Origin: Chryseobacterium sp. BGARF1
GTDB lineage: Bacteria; Bacteroidota; Bacteroidia; Flavobacteriales; Weeksellaceae
Length of the DNA: 64,000 nt
Reading direction: 5' to 3'
Assembly (NCBI RefSeq): GCF_001677955.1
Contig: NZ_LELA01000043.1
Coordinates: forward strand, 62,001-126,000
This document shows, one piece after another, positions 25,602-33,570 of the stretch (the first letter of the stretch is position 1; every line of letters starts with the position of its first letter). Below the pieces are notes generated by a model. The model saw nothing but the letters and a program-made list of their open reading frames with translations, had not been told where the DNA came from and ran no database searches. A program made the translations under genes and the position numbers.

Positions 25602-26591
25602 ATGGAAGTTTCTGAAGATTCTTTGTTTCAATCCATAAAGGAAATTATTAATCAATCGCGCGAAAGGGTATTTCGTATTGCGAACTCTACCCTATTATTA
25701 ACGTATTGGCAAATCGGACAATTAATCATTGAAGACGAACAAAAAGGAAAAGAAAGAGCCGAATACGGAAAATATACTTTAAAAAACCTTTCAAAAAACC
25801 TCACTTTAGAATTTGGGAAAGGTTTTGATGAAAGCAATTTGAGGAATATGCGCTCTTTTTACAATATATTTCCAATTCGTGACGCAGTGCGTCACGAATT
25901 GAGCTGGACTCATTACAGATTGCTTTTAAGACAAGAAAATGATCAAAAGAGATTATATTATCTCAATGAATCTATTCAAAATAACTGGAGCTCAAGAGAT
26001 CTGAAAAGACAAATCAATTCTCTTGCTTATGAAAGAGTTTTACAGCATAAAAAATCCTCACATGAGACCATTCACAGCGTTTTAAAAGATCCCTATATAT
26101 TTGAATTCTTAGGATTAAAAGCAAACGAAAAAATTTCAGAAAAAGAAATTGAAACTGGAATTATCGATCATATTCAAAAGTTTCTTTTAGAATTCGGAAA
26201 AGGTTTCGCGTTTGTTTCAAGACAGCAACATATTTCCACAGACACTTCAGATTTTTACATAGATTTAGTTTTCTATAATTACATTCTGAAATGTTTCGTT
26301 ATTATTGATTTAAAAACGGGAGAACTTTCGCATCAAGACATCGGTCAAATCGATATGTACGTAAGAATGTATGATGATCTGAAACGAAGCGAAGATGATA
26401 ATCCAACTATTGGAATTCTTTTATGTTCTGAAAAAGACGAAACTATTGTAAAATATTCTGTTTTAAATGACAAAAACAATCTATTCGCAAGCAAATATTT
26501 ATTGTACCTTCCGAAAGAGGAAGAATTAAAACAAATCATTGATCAAGACAGAATCCGTTTTGAGCTTGATCAGCAAGACAAAAAACAATAA
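25602..26591 (+). CDS. PDDEXK nuclease-domain protein (YhcG/DUF1016 family)
   Basis: A 329-residue protein. I choose the ATG at 25602 because the longer open frame runs back into POT2 and its terminator. The N-terminal DUF1016 helical domain (YWQIGQLIIEDEQKGKERAEYGK) is followed by a PD-(D/E)XK domain: TSDFYIDLVFYN near 220 and CFVIIDLKTGEL near 236 supply the Asp and D-x-K residues. YhcG homologues are often encoded inside restriction or other accessory loci. Here it sits alone between two POT genes. A 29-base palindrome lies inside the coding region. Confidence 0.9.
   Translation: MEVSEDSLFQSIKEIINQSRERVFRIANSTLLLTYWQIGQLIIEDEQKGKERAEYGKYTLKNLSKNLTLEFGKGFDESNLRNMRSFYNIFPIRDAVRHELSWTHYRLLLRQENDQKRLYYLNESIQNNWSSRDLKRQINSLAYERVLQHKKSSHETIHSVLKDPYIFEFLGLKANEKISEKEIETGIIDHIQKFLLEFGKGFAFVSRQQHISTDTSDFYIDLVFYNYILKCFVIIDLKTGELSHQDIGQIDMYVRMYDDLKRSEDDNPTIGILLCSEKDETIVKYSVLNDKNNLFASKYLLYLPKEEELKQIIDQDRIRFELDQQDKKQ
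25873..25901. repeat. Perfect palindrome inside the YhcG gene
   Basis: Two 14-base arms (CAATTCGTGACGCA and its exact reverse complement) flank a single G. It is in frame and encodes the residues around PIRDAVRHEL at the junction just before the conserved LSWTHYRLLLR block. Confidence 0.9.
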
Positions 26592-26634
26592 TCATAACTG
26601 ATTTCAAAATTATATACTCTAATTACTTTCTATT

Positions 26635-28146
26635 ATGAACTTAACGCTCGACGAGATACAAAATTTTAAAGGAAAATACCCAAAACAGATCTGGTCACTC
26701 TTTTTTTCAGAAATGTGGGAACGATTCTGCTTCTACGGAATGCGCGGGATGCTGGTTTTCTTTATGATCTCACAACTTAATTTCCACGAAAAAGAGGCCA
26801 ACCTTCAATACGGAGCCACCCAGGCTTTCGTTTATGCTTTCACTTTTGTAGGTGGACTTTTCGCCGATAAGATTTTAGGTTTCAGAAAATCTCTTTTTTG
26901 GGGCGGGCTTTTAATGATTGTCGGAAGCTTAATATTAGCTACAGACCCACATAAATTTTTCTTTTTAGGAATTGCATTTACCGTTGTGGGAACAGGTTTT
27001 TTTAAACCTAATATTTCTTCAATGGTGGGTCAGCTTTACAAACCTAATGACTCCAGAGCTGACGCAGGATTTTCGCTCTTTTATGCAGGAATTAACTTAG
27101 GAGCTTTACTTGGAGGTTATTTATGTATTGCCATAGGAAAAGGAGAATTGCTTTCTCATTTGATCCCAGAAGGCTTGCATTGGAATGTCGCTTTCGGATT
27201 AGCTGCTATTGTAATGGTGATTAGCTTGATCAATTTCATATTTACTCAAAGAAGTTTAGGTACCATAGGTCTTCAGCCAGGACATCCTGATCACGAAGTA
27301 AAATCAGCTCCAATGCCCAAATGGAAAGAATATGGAGTGTATATTTTATCATTGATATTTATTCCCATCATTATGACCATGGTCTCAGTGCCGGAATATA
27401 CCGATTATTTTATGTGGACCGTAGGACCTTTAACATTGGTTTATCTTTTCTTTGAAATGTCAAAAGTAACATCAGCTGAGCGTAAAAAACTTTGGGCAGC
27501 GTTAATTTTCATCATATTTTCTATTTTATTTTGGGGAATTTACGAGCAAAGTGGAGGTTCATTAAGTATTTTTGCTGCTAAAAATTTAAATAAAGATTTA
27601 TTTGGCCTAGATCCCAATGGTGTAAATAATTCCGGAGGAGCATTTTTCATTATTTTCCTTGCACCTTTATTGGGATTATTGTGGATTTGGTTGAGTAAAA
27701 GAAAACTTGAACCCAATACGATTATTAAATTTGGTCTCGGATTTATATTTTTAGGATTAGGATATTACGTTTTATTTGCAACCAGATTGTTTGCAGATTT
27801 ACAAGGAATTACTTCTTTAAATTTCTTTACCATCGCTCTTTTAGTGATTACTTTAGGGGAACTATGCCTTTCTCCTATCGGGTTATCAATTATGACGAAA
27901 CTTTCTACCAAAAACCTCCAGGGAATGATGATGGGAATGTGGTTTCTGGCTTCAGCCTACGGTCAATATGTTGCTGGAATAATTGGTGCAAGTTTAGCAG
28001 ATGCAAAAGAAGGCTCAACGAATTATGATGCATTAATTACTTATACAGAAGGTTACAAACAACTGGGATTATATGCAGTAATTGCCGGTGTGGTATTGAT
28101 TTTGATATCTCCGTGGGTAAAAAAACTCATGCAGGAAGTCCGTTAA
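26635..28146 (+). CDS. POT/PTR-family peptide transporter 3
   Basis: A 503-residue peptide transporter with ExxER in FFSEMWERFCFYGMRG near residue 25, AFTVVGTGFFKPNISSMVG near 120, and GELCLSPIGLSIMTKLST near 420. It is more divergent from POT1 and POT2 than they are from each other, by eye. The thioredoxin gene starts 21 bases downstream, so the two are likely co-transcribed. No promoter of good quality is visible in the 43 bases after the nuclease gene, so read-through from the nuclease gene is possible. Confidence 0.94.
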   Translation: MNLTLDEIQNFKGKYPKQIWSLFFSEMWERFCFYGMRGMLVFFMISQLNFHEKEANLQYGATQAFVYAFTFVGGLFADKILGFRKSLFWGGLLMIVGSLILATDPHKFFFLGIAFTVVGTGFFKPNISSMVGQLYKPNDSRADAGFSLFYAGINLGALLGGYLCIAIGKGELLSHLIPEGLHWNVAFGLAAIVMVISLINFIFTQRSLGTIGLQPGHPDHEVKSAPMPKWKEYGVYILSLIFIPIIMTMVSVPEYTDYFMWTVGPLTLVYLFFEMSKVTSAERKKLWAALIFIIFSILFWGIYEQSGGSLSIFAAKNLNKDLFGLDPNGVNNSGGAFFIIFLAPLLGLLWIWLSKRKLEPNTIIKFGLGFIFLGLGYYVLFATRLFADLQGITSLNFFTIALLVITLGELCLSPIGLSIMTKLSTKNLQGMMMGMWFLASAYGQYVAGIIGASLADAKEGSTNYDALITYTEGYKQLGLYAVIAGVVLILISPWVKKLMQEVR

Positions 28147-28167
28147 CAATTTAAAATCACAAATAAG

Positions 28168-28701
28168 ATGAAAAAAATATTTGCATTAATTTTCGTTATC
28201 CACTCTGTTTTTGCCTTTTCCCAGGTAAAATGGATGACGATTGAAGAAGCATTAGATGCACAAAAAACACAGCCTAAAAAGATACTCATCGATTTTTATG
28301 CAGATTGGTGTGGTCCCTGTAAAATAATGGATAAAAAAACTTACGGACATGAAGTAATTTATCAATATTTAAATGAAAATTACTATCCTGTAAAATTTAA
28401 TGCAGAAGACAAAAGAACGATAGAAATTTTCGGAAGAAAGTTTTCCAATGAAAATTCTACACACAAAAAAGGAAGAAATTCTATGCATGAGTTTACGCAA
28501 TTTATGAATGTAAATGCAGTACCAAGTACGGTTTTTCTTGATGACAAAGGAAATCCCATTACCATGTTACAAGGCGAGTTATCTGCAAAAGAATTAGAAC
28601 CTTATCTTGATTTTATATCGAAAGATTTATACAAAAAAGTAAAGACCAAGCAAGATTGGGAAGATTATCAAAAGAAATTTAAATCGAAGATAAAAGATTA
28701 A
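28168..28701 (+). CDS. Periplasmic thioredoxin-family protein
   Basis: A 177-residue exported thioredoxin-fold protein. A signal peptide (MKKIFALIFVIHSVFAFSQ) is followed by DFYADWCGPCKIMDKKTYG with the active CGPC pair near residues 49-52, and by the cis-proline loop VNAVPSTVFLDDKGN near 128. An insertion of about 25 residues (NENSTHKKGRNSMHEF) lies between the two halves, as in DUF255-like/DsbD-associated thioredoxins of Bacteroidetes. It probably reduces periplasmic disulfides. Probable operon with POT3. Confidence 0.9.
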   Translation: MKKIFALIFVIHSVFAFSQVKWMTIEEALDAQKTQPKKILIDFYADWCGPCKIMDKKTYGHEVIYQYLNENYYPVKFNAEDKRTIEIFGRKFSNENSTHKKGRNSMHEFTQFMNVNAVPSTVFLDDKGNPITMLQGELSAKELEPYLDFISKDLYKKVKTKQDWEDYQKKFKSKIKD

Positions 28702-28722
28702 TCGTTTTAAAACATATAATTA

Positions 28723-28752
28723 AGGCTTCCATTTTTTTGGAAGTCTTTTTTA
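28723..28752 (+). terminator. Terminator after the thioredoxin gene
   Basis: An 8-base-pair stem AGGCTTCC/GGAAGTCT (one G.T pair) with a T-rich loop, followed by a T-run. Confidence 0.75.
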
Positions 28753-28833
28753 TTTTACCGAAATTCGAACTTTTATTTTTTTCATTAAAAACATCGATAA
28801 AATCTAGAACCTAACATCTCGAACGCCAGAAAA

Positions 28834-30918
28834 ATGACGCTAGAAACTCCCATAGAATTTGTAAAAGGAATAGGTCCTGAACGAGCCAAACTCATTAAAA
28901 ATGTGTTGGGAATATCTATTGTGGAAGACCTTCTCAATTTCTACCCGATTCGGTATTTAGATAAGAATAAAGTATACAAAATTGCGCAACTTCAGGAAAG
29001 CAATCTTGAAATTCAGCTGAAAGGAAAAATTTCCAATGTGCAGGAGATCCTCACCGGAAAAGTAAAAAGACTGACAGCAAAATTCAACGACGACACCGGA
29101 AGTATGGATCTGGTTTGGTTTCAATATTCAAAATGGCTAAAAGAACAGCTTCCTGTAAATCGAGAAGTTTTTATTTTCGGAAAAATCAATGCGTTTAACA
29201 ATCAGTTTTCGATGCCGCATCCGGAAATTGAACTGGACGAAAACAAAGAAAAAGACAACAGATTAAGACCCATTTATCCAAGTTCTGAAAAACTGACCAA
29301 GAGAGGTTTAAATCAAAAATTCTTTCAGGTAATCCTAAGAAATATCTGCAAAGAGATTCCTAATCTTATTCAGGAAAACCTTCCGGAAAGTATCATGAGC
29401 TCGATGAAATTTTTATCGCGACAACAGACTTTTTTAAACATTCATTTTCCAAAAAATTTAGAGTATTTTGAAAAGGCAAATCAGCGTTTAAAATTTGAAG
29501 AATCATTCTTTTTTCAACTAGGATATGCTTTAAAAAAACTTCATCATAAAACACAGTCTACGGGAAACCCATTCCCAATCGTCGGTGATTATTTTACCGG
29601 ATTTTATGAGAATCACCTTCCTTTTGAACTCACCGGAGCTCAAAAAAGAGTTTTAAAGGAAATCAGAATGGACATGAAAAAGCCAATTCAGATGAACAGG
29701 CTTTTGCAGGGCGATGTAGGTTCAGGAAAAACAATGGTTGCTTTATTGACAATGCTGATTGCCTTAGATAATGGCTTTCAAAGCTGTTTGATGGCTCCGA
29801 CAGAGATTCTTGCCCAGCAACATTACAACGGAATTAAAGATTTATTAAAAGATACAGAAATTAAAGTCAGCCTGTTAACAGGTTCGGTAAAAGCTTCTGC
29901 AAGAAAGGTTATTCATCATGAATTAGAAAATGGTGAGCTTTCAATCTTGATAGGAACTCATGCTGTTTTGGAAGACAAAGTGAAATTTAAAAATCTTGGA
30001 TTGGCAATTATTGACGAGCAGCACCGATTTGGGGTCGCTCAAAGAGCTAAACTTTGGGCTAAAAATAAAATCCCACCTCATATTTTGGTGATGACCGCAA
30101 CTCCTATTCCACGAACTTTAGCAATGAGCTTTTATTCGGATTTGGATGTTTCTGTGATTGATGAAATGCCGGTGGGAAGAAAAGCGATTATTACCGCTCA
30201 TCGAAGAGAAAAAGACAGAACTTATGTTTATCATTTCTGTCATGAAGAAATCCGAAAAGGCAGACAAATTTACTTTGTTTATCCGTTGATTGAAGAATCT
30301 GAAACTTTAGATTATAAAAATCTGATGGAAGGTTTGGAACACATTATGGATAATTTTTCAAACTATGAGGTAACCATGCTTCACGGGAAAATGAAACCCG
30401 ATGAAAAAGATGCCGCGATGAATTATTTTGCTTCGGGAAAATCGCAAATTATGGTCGCAACAACAGTGATTGAAGTCGGCGTAAATGTTCCAAATGCTTC
30501 GGTTATGGTGATTGAAAGTGCTGAAAGATTTGGTCTTTCCCAGCTTCATCAGCTTCGTGGAAGAGTGGGAAGAGGCGCCGAACAAAGCTATTGCATTTTG
30601 ATGACCTCCGATAAAATGTCTGCCGAAAGCCGAACAAGAATCAAAACGATGACCGAAACCAATGATGGTTTTAAAATTTCTGAAGTCGATATGCAATTAC
30701 GCGGTCCCGGTGATATTTTGGGAACTCAGCAAAGCGGTGTTGTTGATTTTAAACGACTGGATTTGGTGAACGATGCACCTATCATTAAAACCACAAAAAG
30801 AATGGTTGATAAAATATTGGAAGTAGATCCGCATTTATCAGGACCCGATCATCAGATTATTAAAAATTATTATATTCAAAATTATAAAGGGAAGAATAAG
30901 TGGAGTAAAATTTCCTAA
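28834..30918 (+). CDS. recG: ATP-dependent DNA helicase RecG
   Basis: A 694-residue helicase that remodels stalled forks and Holliday junctions. The N-terminal wedge/OB region is followed by Walker A GDVGSGKTMVA near 290, the DEQH box (IIDEQHRFGVAQ) near 393, TATPIPRTL, and motif VI QLRGRVGRG near 570, all in RecG order. Length is typical. It stands as a single gene, with a palindromic repeat just downstream. Confidence 0.97.
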   Translation: MTLETPIEFVKGIGPERAKLIKNVLGISIVEDLLNFYPIRYLDKNKVYKIAQLQESNLEIQLKGKISNVQEILTGKVKRLTAKFNDDTGSMDLVWFQYSKWLKEQLPVNREVFIFGKINAFNNQFSMPHPEIELDENKEKDNRLRPIYPSSEKLTKRGLNQKFFQVILRNICKEIPNLIQENLPESIMSSMKFLSRQQTFLNIHFPKNLEYFEKANQRLKFEESFFFQLGYALKKLHHKTQSTGNPFPIVGDYFTGFYENHLPFELTGAQKRVLKEIRMDMKKPIQMNRLLQGDVGSGKTMVALLTMLIALDNGFQSCLMAPTEILAQQHYNGIKDLLKDTEIKVSLLTGSVKASARKVIHHELENGELSILIGTHAVLEDKVKFKNLGLAIIDEQHRFGVAQRAKLWAKNKIPPHILVMTATPIPRTLAMSFYSDLDVSVIDEMPVGRKAIITAHRREKDRTYVYHFCHEEIRKGRQIYFVYPLIEESETLDYKNLMEGLEHIMDNFSNYEVTMLHGKMKPDEKDAAMNYFASGKSQIMVATTVIEVGVNVPNASVMVIESAERFGLSQLHQLRGRVGRGAEQSYCILMTSDKMSAESRTRIKTMTETNDGFKISEVDMQLRGPGDILGTQQSGVVDFKRLDLVNDAPIIKTTKRMVDKILEVDPHLSGPDHQIIKNYYIQNYKGKNKWSKIS

Positions 30919-30946
30919 TTGTCTCAACAGTAAATTTAACACCACT

Positions 30947-31007
30947 TTTGTCATTCTGTAAGAATCTAAATTAATTTCGCAGAGATGTTTACAGCATGAC
31001 AAACACA
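30947..31007. repeat. 61-base palindromic repeat, copy A
   Basis: Starts TTTGTCATTCTGTAAGAATC and ends ACAGCATGACAAAC. The ends are near-perfect inverted repeats (TTTGTCATTCTGTAA against TTTACAGCATGACAAA). Copy B at 31750-31810 is about three-quarters identical and in the same orientation. Confidence 0.75.
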
Positions 31008-31022
31008 CAGTCAAATAAAACT

Positions 31023-31520
31023 TTAAAGTTTTCTCTCCATCAAATAATCATCCATCACATATCCATTTCCAATATCAAAAACGCCTTCATCGTATACTTT
31101 ATAGCCTTGAGATTCGTAGAATTTCTTCGCTGAATTATGCTTATTGACATTCAGAATAATTCTGCGATCTCCACTTTCTAACGTTTTTTCATTTAAAAAC
31201 TCAAGTGTTTTTTTGCCTAAACCTTTTCCTTTGCTTTCAGGAACCAAATAAATTCGGTGAAGCTTGGTGGTGTTTTCTTCGTAATGGTTTTCAAAACCAA
31301 TAAATCCGTCATATTCATTTGAGTTTTCATCAAAAACAAGATAATAATGATAATCAGGATTTTTCAGATGACTTGAAATTTCAGATTGAGAATACATTGT
31401 ATTTAACATGTATTCCATCTGTTCAATAGATAAAATTTCTGCGTAGGCATTTTCCCAAGACCTTTTGGCTAAATCCTGAATTAAAGGGATATTTTCTTCT
31501 GTTGCTTTGATTAATTTCAT
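31023..31520 (-). CDS. GNAT-family N-acetyltransferase
   Basis: A 165-residue acetyl-CoA-dependent acetyltransferase. The start is set at the ATG at 31518-31520 (MKLIKATEENIPLIQDL), the usual GNAT opening; the longer frame adds a non-homologous leader. The acetyl-CoA loop is VPESKGKGLGKKTLEFL near 100 (Q/RxxGxG/A pattern) and the final strand holds NVNKHNSAKKFYESQGYKV. The substrate is unknown. It is flanked by two copies of a palindromic repeat. Confidence 0.88.
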   Translation of the reverse strand: MKLIKATEENIPLIQDLAKRSWENAYAEILSIEQMEYMLNTMYSQSEISSHLKNPDYHYYLVFDENSNEYDGFIGFENHYEENTTKLHRIYLVPESKGKGLGKKTLEFLNEKTLESGDRRIILNVNKHNSAKKFYESQGYKVYDEGVFDIGNGYVMDDYLMERKL

Positions 31521-31536
31521 TAGTAATAAGATTGTG

Positions 31537-31684
31537 TTTGACACATAAGTCACAAAGATTTAAATTAGTCTTGAAAATATTTCAGAACACATGAGAGAGA
31601 GAAAATCAAAGATTTTCAAAACTAACGTGTTCTAAACTGTTTTCAAACATAGTAACTAAAAACTAATGTGACTCATGTGTTAAA
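31537..31684. repeat. Large three-tier palindrome
   Basis: Outer arms 31537-31554 and 31667-31684 match at 16 of 18 positions, middle arms 31571-31590 and 31627-31646 at 17 of 20, and the core GAAAATC-AAA-GATTTTC (31601-31617) is perfect. The whole could fold as one long hairpin. Confidence 0.8.
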
Positions 31685-31749
31685 AATTTTAGATTAAAAA
31701 AGTGAAAAGCATTATACTTTTCACTCTTATTATAGATTAAAACGCAAAG

Positions 31750-31810
31750 TTTGTCATTCCATAGGAATCTAAGCTAGATTGTAAAGATGCTTTCAGCATG
31801 ACAAACAGAG
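31750..31810. repeat. 61-base palindromic repeat, copy B
   Basis: Starts TTTGTCATTCCATAGGAATC and ends TTTCAGCATGACAAAC. Same orientation as copy A at 30947-31007; the two bracket the acetyltransferase gene and the large palindrome. Confidence 0.75.
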
Positions 31811-31835
31811 CGTAAACTTTGATATTTAATAAATA

Positions 31836-32708
31836 TTAAATTTTCGCCATTTCAGCTTTTATTTTCGCATAAAGTCCTTCTGAAGCAGGAACCAATGGAA
31901 GCCTCAAATAGTTTTTGATTAATCCTTTTTCTGCTAAAACAACTTTAATTCCGCAAGGGTTTCCCTCAGCAAAAATCAATCTTGTGATCTCTACTAATTT
32001 GTTGTGAATTTCATAAGCTTCATCTACTTTTTTATCAAAAGCTACTTGCACCATTGTAGAAAATTCTTTCGGATAACCTTGTCCGATTACAGAAATTACC
32101 CCTGCTCCACCTGCTAAAGTTACAGGAAGTGTGTATTCATCATCACCAGAAACCAAATTAAAACCTTCAGGTTTTTTTCTCAAAATATCAAAATACTGAA
32201 GAATATTGGGTGCCGCTTCTTTAATCAAGAATAAATTCGGGAATTCATTTGCCAAACGCAAAGTAGTTTCAGCTTCTACATTTTGTCCGGTTCTTGAAGG
32301 AACGTTATAAATGATAATATTTTTTCCTGTAGAAGCTAAAGCTTTATAATGTTGATAAAGACCTTCCTGATTAGGTTTGTTATAATAAGGAGACACCGAT
32401 AAAACAGCCGTAAAATCAGATAAATCAGTTTCTTCGATTTGCTGTTTGACTTCAAGAGTATTGTTTCCGCCAATTCCTAAAACCAAAGGAAGACGTTTAT
32501 TATTCACCTTAATGATGTGCTCAACTACCTGTTTCTTCTCATCTGAAGAAAGTGTAGCAGCTTCCGCTGTAGTTCCCAATACTACCAAATAGTTGGTTCC
32601 GTTTTCGATGTTGTACTCAACAAGTTTTGTTAAACTTTCGAAATCTACGGATAAATCTTCATTAAAGGGTGTTACCAAAGCAACACCTACTCCTTTTAAA
32701 ATGCTCAT
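31836..32708 (-). CDS. dapA: 4-hydroxy-tetrahydrodipicolinate synthase
   Basis: A 290-residue aldolase-type enzyme condensing pyruvate with aspartate semialdehyde in lysine and diaminopimelate synthesis. Visible motifs: GVGVALVTPFNEDLSVD at the start, VVLGTTAEAATLSSDEK near 42 (the GTTGE-like block), YYNKPNQEGLYQHYKAL near 107 with the catalytic Tyr region, IIIYNVPSRTGQ near 132, and the Schiff-base Lys in FLIKEAAPN near 162. It has a good promoter and is divergent from the nucleotidase pair. Confidence 0.96.
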   Translation of the reverse strand: MSILKGVGVALVTPFNEDLSVDFESLTKLVEYNIENGTNYLVVLGTTAEAATLSSDEKKQVVEHIIKVNNKRLPLVLGIGGNNTLEVKQQIEETDLSDFTAVLSVSPYYNKPNQEGLYQHYKALASTGKNIIIYNVPSRTGQNVEAETTLRLANEFPNLFLIKEAAPNILQYFDILRKKPEGFNLVSGDDEYTLPVTLAGGAGVISVIGQGYPKEFSTMVQVAFDKKVDEAYEIHNKLVEITRLIFAEGNPCGIKVVLAEKGLIKNYLRLPLVPASEGLYAKIKAEMAKI

Positions 32709-32727
32709 CTGTTCGAATTATTTTCCC

Positions 32728-32759
32728 CAAATTTAATCAATTCATACAAGAATTTACAA
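32728..32759 (-). promoter_or_regulatory. Bacteroidetes promoter for dapA
   Basis: On the minus strand TTG is followed after 21 bases by TAAATTTG, an exact TAnnTTTG, 20 bases before the dapA start codon. Confidence 0.6.
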
Positions 32760-32789
32760 TATTTAATCCTATTTTATTATACATATAAT

Positions 32790-32797
32790 TATATTTG
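32790..32797 (+). promoter_or_regulatory. -7 box for the split nucleotidase operon
   Basis: TATATTTG, an exact TAnnTTTG, lies 18 bases before the ATG at 32815. No TTG at the -33 position. Confidence 0.45.
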
Positions 32798-32814
32798 CAT
32801 ATATTAAAGATATT

Positions 32815-33570
32815 ATGCAAAATAAATTCTTATTGCTAGGAATTGCCTTGTTATCACTTACAGCCTGTAAAACGACATCGTTGCAGGTTGCGAATGTGCA
32901 GACACAGAAGAACATTTCTATTAATAAAGAGCTGAAGGACGATGAAGGTTTTGCGAAATTTATCGAGCCTTACACTCTGAAACTCAACAAAGAGATGAAC
33001 CAGAAGATCTCTTATACGCAAGTAGATCTCACAAAAGAAGGAGACAACAGTAACCTGGGGAACCTTTTAGCTGACTACACTTTTGACGGAGCAGATGTCT
33101 GGACAAAAGCCAATCTTAATAAAAACGTAGATGCTGCCTTAATCAATATTGGTGGGATTCGTACTACGATTGGAAAAGGAGATATTCTTCTTAAAAATGT
33201 TTTTGAAGTAATGCCTTTTGAAAATGAAGTTATCATTGTAAAAATGAAAGGTTCAGATGTACAGGGATTGTTTGATTACTACGCAAAAACTCAGGTAAAT
33301 AATCCGGTTTCTCATTTATACATAGAAACCAATAACGGACAATTAACCAAAACTTTAATTAACGGAAAAGTAGTAGATCCGAATCAGGATTATTATATTG
33401 CAACGTCTGATTATCTGGCTTTGGGAGGTGATAATATGAAATTTTTCAGCAAAGGAGAATCAATCCCTACAGGAATTAAATTGAGAGATTTATTTATCGA
33501 TTATTTTAAGAAAAATGCTGAGATTAATCCGAAGGAAGATATCCGTTTAAATTTTATTGGGAAGAAATAA
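32815..33570 (+). CDS. 5'-nucleotidase C-terminal-domain lipoprotein
   Basis: A 251-residue lipoprotein with lipobox LTAC at residues 15-18. It carries only the substrate-binding C-terminal domain of UshA-type 5'-nucleotidases: GNLLADYTFDGAD near 82, NIGGIRTTIGKGDI near 112, VMPFENEVIIVKMKG near 132 and YYIATSDYLALGGDNMKFF near 196. In most bacteria this is the second half of one protein. Its catalytic partner is the next gene, sharing one base (TAATG), so the two are coupled and probably act together on extracellular nucleotides. Confidence 0.92.
   Translation: MQNKFLLLGIALLSLTACKTTSLQVANVQTQKNISINKELKDDEGFAKFIEPYTLKLNKEMNQKISYTQVDLTKEGDNSNLGNLLADYTFDGADVWTKANLNKNVDAALINIGGIRTTIGKGDILLKNVFEVMPFENEVIIVKMKGSDVQGLFDYYAKTQVNNPVSHLYIETNNGQLTKTLINGKVVDPNQDYYIATSDYLALGGDNMKFFSKGESIPTGIKLRDLFIDYFKKNAEINPKEDIRLNFIGKK

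Larger units (their letters stand above)
31521..31835. other. Repeat-rich intergenic region, no gene
   Basis: This 315-base stretch holds the nested palindrome at 31537-31684 and repeat copy B at 31750-31810. I see no coding frame or tRNA in it. Confidence 0.7.
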
